A stretch of 64,000 nt of DNA. It comes from Tannerella forsythia. GTDB lineage: Bacteria; Bacteroidota; Bacteroidia; Bacteroidales; Tannerellaceae. The position numbers and the translations under genes were made by a program. The notes beneath the pieces are model-generated. The model searched no databases. It worked only from the letters and a program-made list of their open reading frames with translations, and was not told the DNA's origin. Below are positions 52,432 to 62,605 of this stretch, piece by piece (position 1 is the stretch's first letter; every line of letters begins with the position of its first letter). Location of the stretch: assembly GCF_001006485.1 (NCBI RefSeq), contig NZ_JUET01000119.1:62001-126000 (forward strand), given 5' to 3'.

Positions 52432-52507
52432 GATTCTTTTCTTACAGACTTTGCCGCAACGATTTAAATCCGATTATCAAAGACATACGGAGCCGAATAG
52501 AAACATT

Positions 52508-52564
52508 GCTGCCCGATAAAAGCCATTCTCGAAACAAAAAAGAGAGTCTTTTTTATCGGGCAGC
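52508..52564. terminator. Two-way terminator between convergent genes
   Basis: GCTGCCCGATAAAA (52508-52521) pairs perfectly with TTTTATCGGGCAGC (52551-52564). A/T runs on both sides would serve both the propeller gene on plus and the glycosyltransferase on minus. Confidence 0.8.
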
Positions 52565-52569
52565 GAGAA

Positions 52570-53562
52570 TTATTTGTATACCCTTTTCAACGTTTCCAAA
52601 TCTTCGAGTCCATGCCTGAAAATGATTTTGTCGACAAAAGAACGGATAAATCCGAGCCCGTAGCCGAAAATCTGAATCAACGAAGCGGCAACCGACAGTC
52701 CTGCGATAGGAAAACTTCTCGTTTTCAGCAATGCATCGGCAAATAGCAGCAAGAGGTAAACGGCCGGAAACAGCAGGAACCAGGGTGAAATAAAGACGGC
52801 CGACAGCAGAACAACGATACTCCCGATAACGCACAGCGCCGGCAACGCATGCACCGGCTTGAGCGAATCGGGATACAGTTTATAGAGATTGATGCGTGCC
52901 TGTCCGAAGATATGCACCTGCTTGTAGAACTTTTTCAGATTGCCGCGACGTTTGTGATACACAAACGCATTCCGGTACAGTTTGGTTACGAAGCCAGCCT
53001 GCTGTATCCGTATGCTGAGGTCGATATCTTCTCCATACATATCTTTGAATCCGCCGACCTTTTCATAAACCTCCCTCGAAAATCCCATGTTGAACGTACG
53101 CGGTTTGAATTTCTCCATATGGGTTTTTCCGCCCCGTATGCCACCGGTGGTCCAAAACGAAGTCATGGCATAGCTGATTGCTTTCTGAGTTGTCGTGAAC
53201 GAGGGATGTTCCCTGTCCGGTCCACCGAAACAGTCGGCATAATCGTCGTGAAGATTTTTCCGAACCGTCTCGAAGTAATCGGGCGGGATGATGCAGTCCG
53301 AGTCGAAGAAGATCAAGTAACGTCCTTGGGCATGTTTCATCCCTACGTTACGGGTATCGCTTCGTCCGGTATTTTCTTTGACGATGTAATGAATATTGAG
53401 TTTCGGGCGAAAAGCTTCGACTTCGGCCGTACATGGAAGAGAAGAACCGTCTTCGATCAAGACGAGTTCGAAGTCGTTATACGTCTGTGACGCAAGGCTT
53501 TCCAGCAGTTCCCGGGCTTCGTCCGGGCGGTTGTATATGGGAACGATGATTGAAAAAAACAT
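52570..53562 (-). CDS. Family 2 glycosyltransferase with C-terminal membrane segments
   Basis: The 330-residue product begins FSIIVPIYNRPDEA, the GT2 nucleotide-sugar-binding start. It has GSSLP...AEVEAF, FFDSDCIIP (DxD-type) near residue 90 and the acceptor motif GEDIDLSIRIQQAG near 180. Residues about 240-300 form two or three membrane segments. It probably transfers a sugar to a lipid carrier or glycan on the cytoplasmic face. It is the last gene of a minus-strand group, 16 bases after the S46 peptidase. Confidence 0.88.
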   Translation of the reverse strand: MFFSIIVPIYNRPDEARELLESLASQTYNDFELVLIEDGSSLPCTAEVEAFRPKLNIHYIVKENTGRSDTRNVGMKHAQGRYLIFFDSDCIIPPDYFETVRKNLHDDYADCFGGPDREHPSFTTTQKAISYAMTSFWTTGGIRGGKTHMEKFKPRTFNMGFSREVYEKVGGFKDMYGEDIDLSIRIQQAGFVTKLYRNAFVYHKRRGNLKKFYKQVHIFGQARINLYKLYPDSLKPVHALPALCVIGSIVVLLSAVFISPWFLLFPAVYLLLLFADALLKTRSFPIAGLSVAASLIQIFGYGLGFIRSFVDKIIFRHGLEDLETLKRVYK

Positions 53563-53578
53563 GTCTTCTGCCCGTCCG

Positions 53579-55729
53579 TTATTTAACCCGTTTCAGTTCC
53601 TCGATCAACCGGGTGCATTTGCCCCATTTCTCAATCATCCAAAGCACATAACGGATATCGACGCTGATGGTGCGCTGTAGGTCGGGTTCGAAAGCGATGT
53701 CACCGCTCATGGCTTCCCAGTTGCCGTCGAAAGCCAGGCCGATGACACGTCCGTGCTTATCGAAAACGGGACTTCCCGAGTTGCCCCCCGTGATGTCGTT
53801 GTTCGAGAGGAAGCACAATTGCAACTCGCCTTGTTCGTTGGCGTACGGACCGAAGTCACGCGCTTTGACCAGATTCAGGATTTCCGGCTGTACCCGGAAT
53901 TCACTGCTCATCGGGTCTTCTTTTTCGAGAATTCCCCTGTCGGTCGTATGGAAATTATACCACGCGGCGTCGTAAGGGCGATATCCTCCGATTGTGCCGT
54001 AGCTCATACGCATGGTGAAGTTGGCATCCGAATAGAAACTTCGGTCGGGATACATCTCCTTCAATCCGGCCCAATAGAGGCGTTCGCCTTTATCGATATC
54101 GTTGTCCCATGCTGCCACTTGCTGTTGTATGTCATATACGGCAAGCGTTGCTGACAAGGACAATACAGCTGCCGGGTCTTTCTTCATCACCTTTTCATAC
54201 TGTTTCGGGTTCTTTAACAGGGCTGACACTTTCTCGAACGAGGTAAGCACAGTGTTCCCGAAAACATCGGCGGCATATTTCTCGTAATCCCCCTTGTATT
54301 TCTTGTCTACCTTGCCGTAAATGTCGGGCAGGAACGATGCGGGTACGCGTTCTTTTACGATTTTCATCATGGCCGCCAGCACGTGTCGGTCGAGTGCCGG
54401 TTCGTAATCTTTGTAGAAGGCTCGGAGATCGCCATCGATCCGTTCGTCGATTTCTTCGGGCGTACTGTTTTTCACATCCACACTGCGGATAATCCGTGCC
54501 AGACGAATAATCTCGGTTCCCCCGGCAAAGGCTTCCATAAGATACGTTGCATATTTCCGATATTCCGCCGAGGAGGTATAGCCTTTTTCCAAAAGATGAA
54601 GCACATCTCCGTATTGCGTTTTGCGTGCAGGCATTTGATTGACCCATGCCGTAAAAGCTGCTTCTTCGGTTTTCTTACGGTCGATGACATTGAGCCGGGC
54701 CAGGCCGCGGTTCATTCCGATCGAATTTTTCCAGTAGTTCGAGCTTCCGGCATATTTCGAAGCGTATTTGATGCGCACGGCATCGCTCGCCAGCATGGCT
54801 TTCTTCCAGAGGTCCTGCTTGATTCCCCGTACTTCGATACGCGGTTTGTTACTGTCTTCGATGCGTTGCTGCACTCCCCATGAGCAGAGGTAACGGTTCG
54901 TACGCCCGGGGAAGCCGATCGTCATGGCGTAATCTTTTTCGTCATATCCCCGCAACGATATTTCGGCAACGTATTCCGGTTGGTAAGGGCGGTTGCTTGC
55001 GCTGTATTCGGCAGGTCGGTTGTTGGCATCGGCATAGACACGGAAAGCGGAAAAATCGCAGGTGTGACGCGGCCACATCCAGTTATCCGTATCTCCTCCG
55101 AACTTCCCGAGCGAAGACGGGGGCGCAAAGACCAAACGCACATCGCGGAAGACGTTATAAACGACTAAGTAATATTTATTCCGGCTATAAAACGGAATCA
55201 CTCTGGCGCTCAACGAAGAATTGTCTTTTCCGATCGAGTCGCAGATCGCCTGACCGATCGAATCGGCCTTGGTAATGCGTTTGAACTCATCATCCACCCC
55301 TTCGATCTGTGACAAAATGCGTTCACTGACATCGACGGTTTCTTTGAGGTACTGTATCCGTAAACCTTCGACGGGCAGCTCTTCACTCATGTTTTGCGAG
55401 ACAAATCCGTTTTTCAGATAATCGTGCTCTACGCTACTCAACTTTTGGATTGCTCCGTATCCGCAATGATGATTGGTCAAAACCAGCCCCTGATCGGAAA
55501 CGGTAACGCCCGTACAGCCGCCTCCGAAAATAACGACTGCGTTAGCTATGCATGGATTGGTTTCACTGTATAACGTTTCGACAGGGATCGTAAGTCCCAG
55601 TTCCTGCATACGCGCTAAATTCTGCCTGTTCAACTCTTTCAATACCCACATTCCCTCGTCGGCAAACACTTGTCCGACGGTTGCCAGTAACAGCAGAGCT
55701 GTTACCCAAATTTTGTTTGTCCGTTTCAT
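53579..55729 (-). CDS. S46 family dipeptidyl peptidase, DPP7 type
   Basis: The 716-residue product has a signal peptide (ATVGQVFA). The chymotrypsin-like catalytic residues are His88 in LTNHHCGYG and Ser651 in ITGGNSGSPVF, with Asp in the WPRHTCDFSAFRVY region. Gly669 in AFDGNWEAMSGDI sits where DPP7 has Gly and DPP11 has Arg, so hydrophobic rather than acidic P1 residues are expected (family knowledge). It acts in the periplasm, freeing dipeptides for amino-acid catabolism. Its ATG overlaps the stop of the DUF389 gene by 4 bases. Confidence 0.92.
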   Translation of the reverse strand: MKRTNKIWVTALLLLATVGQVFADEGMWVLKELNRQNLARMQELGLTIPVETLYSETNPCIANAVVIFGGGCTGVTVSDQGLVLTNHHCGYGAIQKLSSVEHDYLKNGFVSQNMSEELPVEGLRIQYLKETVDVSERILSQIEGVDDEFKRITKADSIGQAICDSIGKDNSSLSARVIPFYSRNKYYLVVYNVFRDVRLVFAPPSSLGKFGGDTDNWMWPRHTCDFSAFRVYADANNRPAEYSASNRPYQPEYVAEISLRGYDEKDYAMTIGFPGRTNRYLCSWGVQQRIEDSNKPRIEVRGIKQDLWKKAMLASDAVRIKYASKYAGSSNYWKNSIGMNRGLARLNVIDRKKTEEAAFTAWVNQMPARKTQYGDVLHLLEKGYTSSAEYRKYATYLMEAFAGGTEIIRLARIIRSVDVKNSTPEEIDERIDGDLRAFYKDYEPALDRHVLAAMMKIVKERVPASFLPDIYGKVDKKYKGDYEKYAADVFGNTVLTSFEKVSALLKNPKQYEKVMKKDPAAVLSLSATLAVYDIQQQVAAWDNDIDKGERLYWAGLKEMYPDRSFYSDANFTMRMSYGTIGGYRPYDAAWYNFHTTDRGILEKEDPMSSEFRVQPEILNLVKARDFGPYANEQGELQLCFLSNNDITGGNSGSPVFDKHGRVIGLAFDGNWEAMSGDIAFEPDLQRTISVDIRYVLWMIEKWGKCTRLIEELKRVK

Positions 55730-57090
55730 TTATTATCGATTATAAGTTTGATATTTTTCTCTTTGGTACGAGCCGACAACCATTGTACCAGCTTCTTCCG
55801 ATCATCCGTCCCGATGTTCAGCCGAGCTTTCAAATAAACGAGCATGACGGTATCCTGTTTCGACTTGTTTGTTTCCATGAGGTAAGTCTGCGTACACGAA
55901 AGCTGTTCGATAGACGGATAAAGCACCCGCATCTCGGGAAGCAGCGTACGTGTCATATCCGAGGCATGTCTGTAACGATCAAGGCTTTGCTTCAGCGAGT
56001 CTATTTGAATGGCTTGCGCCTCAAGCAGGTCTTCGCTGTTTTTATAGAGGTCTTTCATCAGCATCGTCTTCAGTTCATTGATATCGACTTCCTCGTTCCC
56101 GAAACCCTGTTGCACAATCAGATCGATGTCTTTCAGCCCGTAGTTGGACATCTTCAACCGTGCGGTCGAGATCATGATGTCGGGGATCGTCTGGCCAATC
56201 AGTACCACTTTGATTTCCTTCTTATCGCCCGTATTGGTAACCGAACGGCTTAGTATCTGCGTATTCGGAAAGTGTAACTCTTCATTGATAAACTTGCGAA
56301 CCTGCTGATCGAAAAGTGTCGCTTCAAATACGCGGTAACTGAGGTAAATGCTTGGAACGATCGTGCAAATGACAATGATGGTCATATAGCGACGCACCGT
56401 CTTTTCCCGCTTTTTATCGATGAATGATTTGCGAGGATATTTTAAGATGCGCACAACTATATAGGTGGCGACACTGATAAAAACAGTGTTGATGAAATAG
56501 AGGTAGAAAGCGCCGAAGAAATAACTTAAATTTCCGCTGGCCAGTCCGAAGCCGGCTGTACACAATGGAGGCATCAATGCCGTAGCAATGGCCACCCCGG
56601 GAATCACGTTTCCTTTCGATTTTGTGGAGCTGGCCACGATGCCGGCAAGCCCTCCGAAAAATGCAATCAGTACATCGTAGATGCTGGGAGATGTACGCGC
56701 CAGCAACTCACTTTGCGCCTCGCTGATGGGCGAGATAAGAAAAAAAGCGGTTGACGTAGCCACACTGAAGGCTGTTGCTGTCAAATAGTGACGAAGTGAA
56801 CGCTTGACCAGATCGAAGTCGGTAATCCCCAGACCTAATCCGAAGCCCATAATCGGCCCCATCAGGGGGGAGATAAGCATGGCTCCGATGATGACAGCCG
56901 TAGAGTTGGTGTTTAGCCCCAAAGAGGCAAGGAACACGGCAAAAATCAACACCCATAGATTTGTGCCTCGGAACTCGACTCCTTTTTTCAGCGACTCGAT
57001 CGTTTCTATTTCATCTTCTTTTTCCTGTCGTACATCGAAATGACGAGTCAGATAAGTTTTGATTTGTCGGTACAAGGTATTTTCCATCAT
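55726..57090 (-). CDS. DUF389 family membrane protein
   Basis: The 454-residue product contains the DUF389/TIGR00341 core: five or six membrane segments with STAVIIGAMLISPLMGPIMGFGLG and PPLCTAGFGLASG. A long extracytoplasmic C-terminal domain (about 265-454), with coiled and beta regions, follows. Function is unknown for the family. It starts within the end of the flippase gene (4-base overlap) and its stop overlaps the start of the S46 gene, so the genes are coupled. Confidence 0.88.
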   Translation of the reverse strand: MMENTLYRQIKTYLTRHFDVRQEKEDEIETIESLKKGVEFRGTNLWVLIFAVFLASLGLNTNSTAVIIGAMLISPLMGPIMGFGLGLGITDFDLVKRSLRHYLTATAFSVATSTAFFLISPISEAQSELLARTSPSIYDVLIAFFGGLAGIVASSTKSKGNVIPGVAIATALMPPLCTAGFGLASGNLSYFFGAFYLYFINTVFISVATYIVVRILKYPRKSFIDKKREKTVRRYMTIIVICTIVPSIYLSYRVFEATLFDQQVRKFINEELHFPNTQILSRSVTNTGDKKEIKVVLIGQTIPDIMISTARLKMSNYGLKDIDLIVQQGFGNEEVDINELKTMLMKDLYKNSEDLLEAQAIQIDSLKQSLDRYRHASDMTRTLLPEMRVLYPSIEQLSCTQTYLMETNKSKQDTVMLVYLKARLNIGTDDRKKLVQWLSARTKEKNIKLIIDNK

Positions 57091-58601
57091 TTGATTTTTT
57101 TTATGTGACCAAAATATCGACTAAGATAAGGGATTTCCGTTATGGGCAAATCTTTCCTCACGACGATTCCCGTAAAAAACAACAACCACACCGTCCGATA
57201 TAACAGACGTAATACGACCGAATCGATGGGTGGCAGCATGGCTGCCATATAGCACACGGCTGCAACAGCGCCATACGTAAATGCCGAACGCAGGTCGTAA
57301 GCGACGGGATAATATTTCTGCCCGACAGCATAAGAAAGCAACATCATCAATAAGTTGCTGGCAAACGAAGCCCATGCGCAGGCCATAAATCCATATGACG
57401 GAACGAACAGCACAATGATGGCGATCGTCAGGGTGCAGCCGGCCACGGAGAAGTAAGCTCCCCATTGCGTACGGTCCGTAAGTTTGTACCATATCGAGAG
57501 GTTGAAATAGATACCGAAAAAAAGTTCGCCGAGCATCACGAGGGGAATGACGCGAAGACCGTCGTAGTACTTCGCATCCACGAAATGTTTCAGCAAATCA
57601 AGGTAGAACATCACTCCGAGAAAAATAAAGAGTGCAAAGATGATAAAATATTTCATTGCCTCAACATACGATTTTTTGTTATCGGCGTCTTTGTGTTTCG
57701 CGAAAATAAACGGTTCGTAGGCATAACGAAACGCTTGAATAAACATAACCATCACCACCGCTATTCGGAAACATGCCCCGTAAATACCGAGCTGTGAATC
57801 GGCGTATGCTTTGTCGTCGAACAGAAATGGAAACAGAATTTTATCTGCGGTCTGGTTAAATATTCCTGCGATGCCGAGGATAAGTATCGGAAACGAATAG
57901 CCGATCATCTTCCTTAGGCGTTGCATGTCCGGTCTGACACGCAAGCCGGGCATCATATCGGGCAACAGCATCAAAAAGGTAAAAACCGTTGTGAAAACGT
58001 TGGCGATGATGACGTATCCTACCCCATAGCCGGGACGGTAGAACCACCCGATCCATTCGGGATACGAGGCGTCGATAAGAGGACAGAGGACGAGGAAGAA
58101 GATGTTCAGAAAAATGTTCAGAAAGATGCTCAACAGCTTGATCATTGCAAACCGGATCGCTTTATTTCGGTAGCGAAGGTAGGCAAATGGGATGCAACAA
58201 AAAGCATCGACGGCTACAATCCCAGCCATCATACCGATATATTCCGGGTGATCGGAATATCCGAGCGCTTCACTGACGGGAAAAAGAAACACCCACATGC
58301 TGAGGGCGAACAAGAATGACGTGACTCCTACGAAGCCAAGCGTCGACGCATAGACGCGCATGGGCTCGCGTTCGTCGGTTTTGTGGATGAAACGGAAAAA
58401 TCCTGTTTCCATCCCCCCCGTAAGAAGAATGAGAAGCAGGGCAGTCCATCCGTAAAGATTCGTGATGATCCCGTATTCGCCGGTGTCAGTCAATACTCGC
58501 GTATACATGGGCACAAGCATCCAGTTCAGAAATCTTCCGATCATGCTGCTCAGCCCGTAGATGGCGGTTTCCTTCGCCAAACGCTTCATCCCTTCCGCCA
58601 T
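57087..58601 (-). CDS. Oligosaccharide flippase / polysaccharide biosynthesis protein
   Basis: The 504-residue product has about 12-14 membrane segments and the Wzx-like N-terminus ETAIYGLSSMIGRFLNWMLVPMYTRVL. Such proteins of the MOP superfamily flip lipid-linked glycans across the inner membrane. The neighbouring minus-strand glycosyltransferase may act in the same pathway, although an S46 peptidase and DUF389 stand between them. It begins 5 bases after ruvB. Confidence 0.88.
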   Translation of the reverse strand: MAEGMKRLAKETAIYGLSSMIGRFLNWMLVPMYTRVLTDTGEYGIITNLYGWTALLLILLTGGMETGFFRFIHKTDEREPMRVYASTLGFVGVTSFLFALSMWVFLFPVSEALGYSDHPEYIGMMAGIVAVDAFCCIPFAYLRYRNKAIRFAMIKLLSIFLNIFLNIFFLVLCPLIDASYPEWIGWFYRPGYGVGYVIIANVFTTVFTFLMLLPDMMPGLRVRPDMQRLRKMIGYSFPILILGIAGIFNQTADKILFPFLFDDKAYADSQLGIYGACFRIAVVMVMFIQAFRYAYEPFIFAKHKDADNKKSYVEAMKYFIIFALFIFLGVMFYLDLLKHFVDAKYYDGLRVIPLVMLGELFFGIYFNLSIWYKLTDRTQWGAYFSVAGCTLTIAIIVLFVPSYGFMACAWASFASNLLMMLLSYAVGQKYYPVAYDLRSAFTYGAVAAVCYMAAMLPPIDSVVLRLLYRTVWLLFFTGIVVRKDLPITEIPYLSRYFGHIKKIK

Positions 58602-58606
58602 ACCGC

Positions 58607-59638
58607 TTATTGAAATAAATCACCGGGACGCCCCGCTATCGCTTTTCCCAGATGTTCGTAGGCAAGTGCCGTCACTTCGCGCCCCCGAGGTGTACGTTTG
58701 AGGAATCCCTCCTGAATGAGGAATGGTTCATAAACCTCTTCGAGTGTACCCGGGTCTTCGCTCAGTGCCGTAGCGATAGTAGTCAAGCCGACCGGGCCGC
58801 CATGAAACTTCTCAATCAGGAGCGTAAGTATCTTATTGTCGATCTGATCAAGTCCGTAACGGTCGATATGCAAAGCTTCCAAGGCATAACACGCGATGGC
58901 TTTGTCAATCTTACCGGAACCTTTTACCTGAGCAAAGTCCCGTACACGTCGCAGCAAAGCGTTGGCAATACGGGGCGTACCGCGACTTCGGCCTGCAATC
59001 TCTCGGGCAGCATCCACAGCACAACCGATGTTCAGGATGTTGGCGCTGCGAAGGATAATCTTTGTCAGAGTCTCCGTGTCGTAATATTCGAGGTGCAGAT
59101 TGATCCCAAAGCGGGCCCGAAGCGGGCCGGTCAGCAGACCGCTGCGTGTCGTTGCTCCGATAAGCGTGAACGGAGCAAGGTCGATCTGAATCGAACGGGC
59201 ACTTGGCCCTTTGTCGATCAATATATCAATTCGATAGTCTTCCATCGCCGAATAAAGATATTCCTCTACGATAGGGCTGAGCCGGTGTATTTCGTCAATG
59301 AAAAGCACATCGTTCTTTTCGAGCGAGGTGAGCAGACCGGCCAGGTCGCCGGGCTTATCGAGTACCGGGCCGGACGTCACCTTAAAACCGACATCCAACT
59401 CGTTCGAGATAATATTCGATAGCGTCGTTTTGCCTAACCCGGGGGGACCGTGCAACAGTACATGATCCAAAGCCTCCTGACGCATGCGAGCCGCCGCCAC
59501 GAAAACCTTCAGGTTCTCTACCGCTTCAGGCTGACCGCTGAAGCTTTCGAACGACAGCGGACGCAGAGCGTTTTCGTATTCACGCTCCGTTTCCGGCATC
59601 GTATTCCCGGCCTTATGTATGTCAAACTCTTCTTTCAT
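58607..59638 (-). CDS. ruvB: Holliday junction branch migration ATPase RuvB
   Basis: The 343-residue product is full length. It shows Walker [11 protein letters not shown], Walker [10 protein letters not shown], sensor 1 [18 protein letters not shown] with the arginine finger region, and the C-terminal winged helix ([21 protein letters not shown]). It drives branch migration with RuvA during recombination repair. It is the first gene of the minus-strand group and has its own promoter. Confidence 0.98.
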   Translation of the reverse strand: MKEEFDIHKAGNTMPETEREYENALRPLSFESFSGQPEAVENLKVFVAAARMRQEALDHVLLHGPPGLGKTTLSNIISNELDVGFKVTSGPVLDKPGDLAGLLTSLEKNDVLFIDEIHRLSPIVEEYLYSAMEDYRIDILIDKGPSARSIQIDLAPFTLIGATTRSGLLTGPLRARFGINLHLEYYDTETLTKIILRSANILNIGCAVDAAREIAGRSRGTPRIANALLRRVRDFAQVKGSGKIDKAIACYALEALHIDRYGLDQIDNKILTLLIEKFHGGPVGLTTIATALSEDPGTLEEVYEPFLIQEGFLKRTPRGREVTALAYEHLGKAIAGRPGDLFQ

Positions 59639-59662
59639 CGTCGGACGCCTTCAATAGGCCTG

Positions 59663-59670
59663 CAAACTTA
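59663..59670 (-). promoter_or_regulatory. -7 element of ruvB
   Basis: On the minus strand TAAGTTTG followed by C fits TAnnTTTGC. Transcription would start near 59656, giving an 18-base leader. The rest of the 327-base gap 59639-59965 holds only this and the adaptor promoter. Confidence 0.6.
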
Positions 59671-59865
59671 CATAAAAAATGCGACTTTTACACTACCCAT
59701 AGAGAGAACGCATTAGAACAAAACAACGTTCCTTTTTAGTTTCCTGCAAATACATCAGCGACAGCATGGGACATCGTGGAAACGGGGATAATACAAAACA
59801 AAGTCAAACACATGCTAAGAAATTATAAACCCTGCGAAAATATCGTAGTTTATTGATATTAAAAC

Positions 59866-59873
59866 TATATTTG
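59866..59873 (+). promoter_or_regulatory. -7 element of the RND adaptor gene
   Basis: TATATTTG followed by C fits the consensus; start of transcription near 59880. Confidence 0.6.
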
Positions 59874-59965
59874 CAAAATAATTTATATAAAACAGGCAGA
59901 TATAATATATGAATACAATGCAGGTTCTATATAACTTTCAAGACAAAAGAATTAAACACTACCGT

Positions 59966-61072
59966 ATGAAAAATATAAGGCACATACAACATCTTGCCGT
60001 TTTTTGCATGACAGCATGGGGAATCACCGCGCTTTTCGGCGCGTGCAACGCCGACAAGCAAGCTAAAACAGAAGAAAACGTCCGTCAGCTTCTCCCCGAC
60101 GCCCCCGCCGAAGTAACCGTAATCCCACTGAAAACAGTCGACTTCGAGCATGAGCTTGTCAGCAACGGTAAAATATCGGCACGCACCGTTGCCGAAGTAA
60201 AATTTCAAACCTCCGAGATCATTGCCGATGTCTTCGTAGCCAATGGCGACCGTGTAACCAAAGGACAACGCATTGCCGCGCTCGAAACCTATGCCTTAAA
60301 CAATAAACTGGAGCAGGCCAAGGATGCGCTCGAGCGCAGTAAGCTTGAAATGCACGACGTGCTGATCGGACAGGGCTACAAATTAGATAATCTCTCGGCC
60401 GTTCCCGACGAGGTGATGCGGTTAGCCAAAATCAAAAGCGGCTTCAACAATGCGCAAACGAACTATTCCATGGCCGACTACGACCTGAAACAAGCTACTC
60501 TCGTAGCTCCCGTCAACGGCATCGTGGCTAACCTTTTTGCCAAGCCCAAAACGCTTTCGAAGCCCTCCGAAGTATTTTGTAACATCATCGACACGCAAAG
60601 TCTCGAGGTCGTGTTTACCGTACTCGAAAACGAATTAGGTTTTGTCCGGAAAGGCGACAATGTAAAGGTCGTCCCCTACTCCATGCCCGACGTTGAAATC
60701 AAAGGACGCGTCTCCGAGATCAATCCGTGGGTCAACGAAAACGGTATGGTACAGATTAAAGCTACCGTTAGCTATCACCCGCAACTTGTCGAAGGTATGA
60801 ACGTTCGTGTCAGCGCCTTCCGCTCCGTAGGAAAGCAGTGGGTCGTACCCAAGACGGCCGTCGTATTACGTACCGGTAAACAAGTTGTTTTTACCGTAGT
60901 CGATGGCAAAGCGGTCTGGAACTACGTTCAAACAGGACTGGAAAACGCGACGGAATATACCGTTACCGGCGAAACCCTGAAAGAGGGTGATCCCGTTATC
61001 GTGACCGGCAACATCAATCTCGCCCACGAATCGCCCGTAAAAGTCATTCAAGACGAAAAAAATAAAGAGTAA
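59966..61072 (+). CDS. RND efflux periplasmic adaptor lipoprotein (HlyD/MFP family)
   Basis: From ATG 59966 the product is 368 residues with a lipoprotein signal (ALFGACNADK). An earlier in-frame ATG (59909) would add 19 residues before the signal and is less likely. The chain has the lipoyl/barrel-sandwich halves (VFVANGDRVTKGQRIAALE and ATLVAPVNGIVANLF), a helical hairpin between them, and a beta-barrel domain. It normally links an inner-membrane RND pump to an outer-membrane channel. No pump or TolC-like gene is adjacent; a propeller lipoprotein follows. Confidence 0.88.
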   Translation: MKNIRHIQHLAVFCMTAWGITALFGACNADKQAKTEENVRQLLPDAPAEVTVIPLKTVDFEHELVSNGKISARTVAEVKFQTSEIIADVFVANGDRVTKGQRIAALETYALNNKLEQAKDALERSKLEMHDVLIGQGYKLDNLSAVPDEVMRLAKIKSGFNNAQTNYSMADYDLKQATLVAPVNGIVANLFAKPKTLSKPSEVFCNIIDTQSLEVVFTVLENELGFVRKGDNVKVVPYSMPDVEIKGRVSEINPWVNENGMVQIKATVSYHPQLVEGMNVRVSAFRSVGKQWVVPKTAVVLRTGKQVVFTVVDGKAVWNYVQTGLENATEYTVTGETLKEGDPVIVTGNINLAHESPVKVIQDEKNKE

Positions 61073-61117
61073 AACAACGAAATAAACCGGTATATAAACA
61101 AATAAAACACCAAAGTC

Positions 61118-62284
61118 ATGAAAAGAATAAACGTTATTTCCGCATTCCTCTTCTCAATTTGTATATCCGCATGCACAGGAGGAAATAAACAAAAAGCGGA
61201 TGATTATATTATCGTCGATGTAACAGCTAATTACCCCAAAAAAGAATTTACTCTTCAATATCTTATGGATGTAGAGTACATCCCTCTCGAAACAACCGAT
61301 ACGTTTACAACGCAGGGGGTTGTGAAAGCCATAGGAAGAAATCTTATACTGATAACAAATCGGAACATGGATGGAGATATTTTCGTCTATGAAAGAACTA
61401 CGGGTAAAGGACAAAGAAAGATAAACCGTCGAGGGCAAGGACCGGAGGAATATTCGCAGGTAAACAGCATTGTTTTAGATGAAGAGCATCATGAAATGTT
61501 TATAGTCGATTATCCTGCCAGAAAAATCTTAGTTTACGATTTGGAAGGAAATTTTAAACGCGATTTTACATTCGAAGATACAAGTTATTATCATGATATA
61601 TCTGATTATGATACGAAATATCTCATTGCTTATAAAGGTTATTCGCCCGGAATAGAAAATGAAGAAGCAAATCATATTCTGATTTCCAAACAAGACGGAA
61701 AAGTGGTTCGTGAACTTTCCGTCCCGATTAAAACAATTAAAACACCTGTATTTATAGAAGGAGAAATGGTCATTACACCCGGATTCTGTCAAACTCTTCC
61801 TTTGTCGGAGCATTGTATACTCATGAGAACCTCGTCCGATACAATATATAATTATTCGGATGATAACATACGTCCGTTTATAATACGAACACCTTCTATT
61901 TATACGATGGATCCGGAAGTATTTCTTTTCGTAACAGCCGCAGATGACCGGTATTATTTTATGCAAACAATGAAAAAAGAACTTGATTTAAACACCTTCA
62001 AAGGATTTCCGACAACCGATCTCGTATATGACAGACAAGAGAAAGCATTATTTGAATGTACCATATATAATGATGATTTCACCAATAAAAAAGAAGTATC
62101 GTTAAAACCGGCATCCGGGCGCACGAACAATCGAAAAATCGCTGCCTGCATAGCTTTAGAAGCGTCCGGTCTTATAGAAGCTTATCAGAAAAATGAACTG
62201 AAAGGACATTTAAAAGAAATCGCCTCGACATTAAACGAAGAATCCAACCCCGTCATTATGCTGATGAAATACAGGAAAAATTAA
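61118..62284 (+). CDS. 6-bladed beta-propeller lipoprotein H
   Basis: The 388-residue product has a lipoprotein signal (CISACTGGN) and the family signature RGQGPEEYSQVNS near residue 107. It begins 45 bases after the adaptor gene, so the two may share a transcript. Its C-terminal about 25 residues (LKEIASTLNEESNPVIMLMK and onward) are identical to those of the next propeller, while the middle differs strongly. No NVEALA gene is next to it in the window. Confidence 0.82.
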   Translation: MKRINVISAFLFSICISACTGGNKQKADDYIIVDVTANYPKKEFTLQYLMDVEYIPLETTDTFTTQGVVKAIGRNLILITNRNMDGDIFVYERTTGKGQRKINRRGQGPEEYSQVNSIVLDEEHHEMFIVDYPARKILVYDLEGNFKRDFTFEDTSYYHDISDYDTKYLIAYKGYSPGIENEEANHILISKQDGKVVRELSVPIKTIKTPVFIEGEMVITPGFCQTLPLSEHCILMRTSSDTIYNYSDDNIRPFIIRTPSIYTMDPEVFLFVTAADDRYYFMQTMKKELDLNTFKGFPTTDLVYDRQEKALFECTIYNDDFTNKKEVSLKPASGRTNNRKIAACIALEASGLIEAYQKNELKGHLKEIASTLNEESNPVIMLMKYRKN

Positions 62285-62560
62285 GACGATTTTGGCGTTT
62301 ACGTATATGTTTTTACGCATTATATAGAATGAATATAATTCATACGATGATTAAATCAGGCTTTCAGCCTTCTGTTTTATATGATACCTTTATTCCCAAG
62401 GCTTACGCCATTGGGCTAAAATATAACGGACTTTCAGTCCTTCAAAAACAGATATTCATAAATAGAATAAGATGTCGTAAAGAATATATTCAAAAAGTTG
62501 AAGCTCTGTATTATTTCAGCTAAATAAGAAAAAGTTGAATATTGAGTAAATAATTAAATA
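62285..62560. repeat. REP-like repeat after propeller H (copy 1)
   Basis: The stretch after the stop is repeated after the next gene (63776-64000). It contains short hairpins: GGCTTTCAGCC, CCCAAGGCTTACGCCATTGGG and GGACTTTCAGTCC. A 64-residue frame at 62329-62523 is not convincing. The gap 62285-62605 holds no other feature and no clear promoter for the next gene. Confidence 0.75.
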
Positions 62561-62605
62561 CATACTTCATGTAAGTTATAACTCTTTTATAAAAACATAG
62601 TTGAT

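Noticed and set aside
62329-62523. 64-codon frame after propeller H
   Set aside because: It lies in REP-like hairpin repeats, and the second repeat copy is not kept as the same frame.
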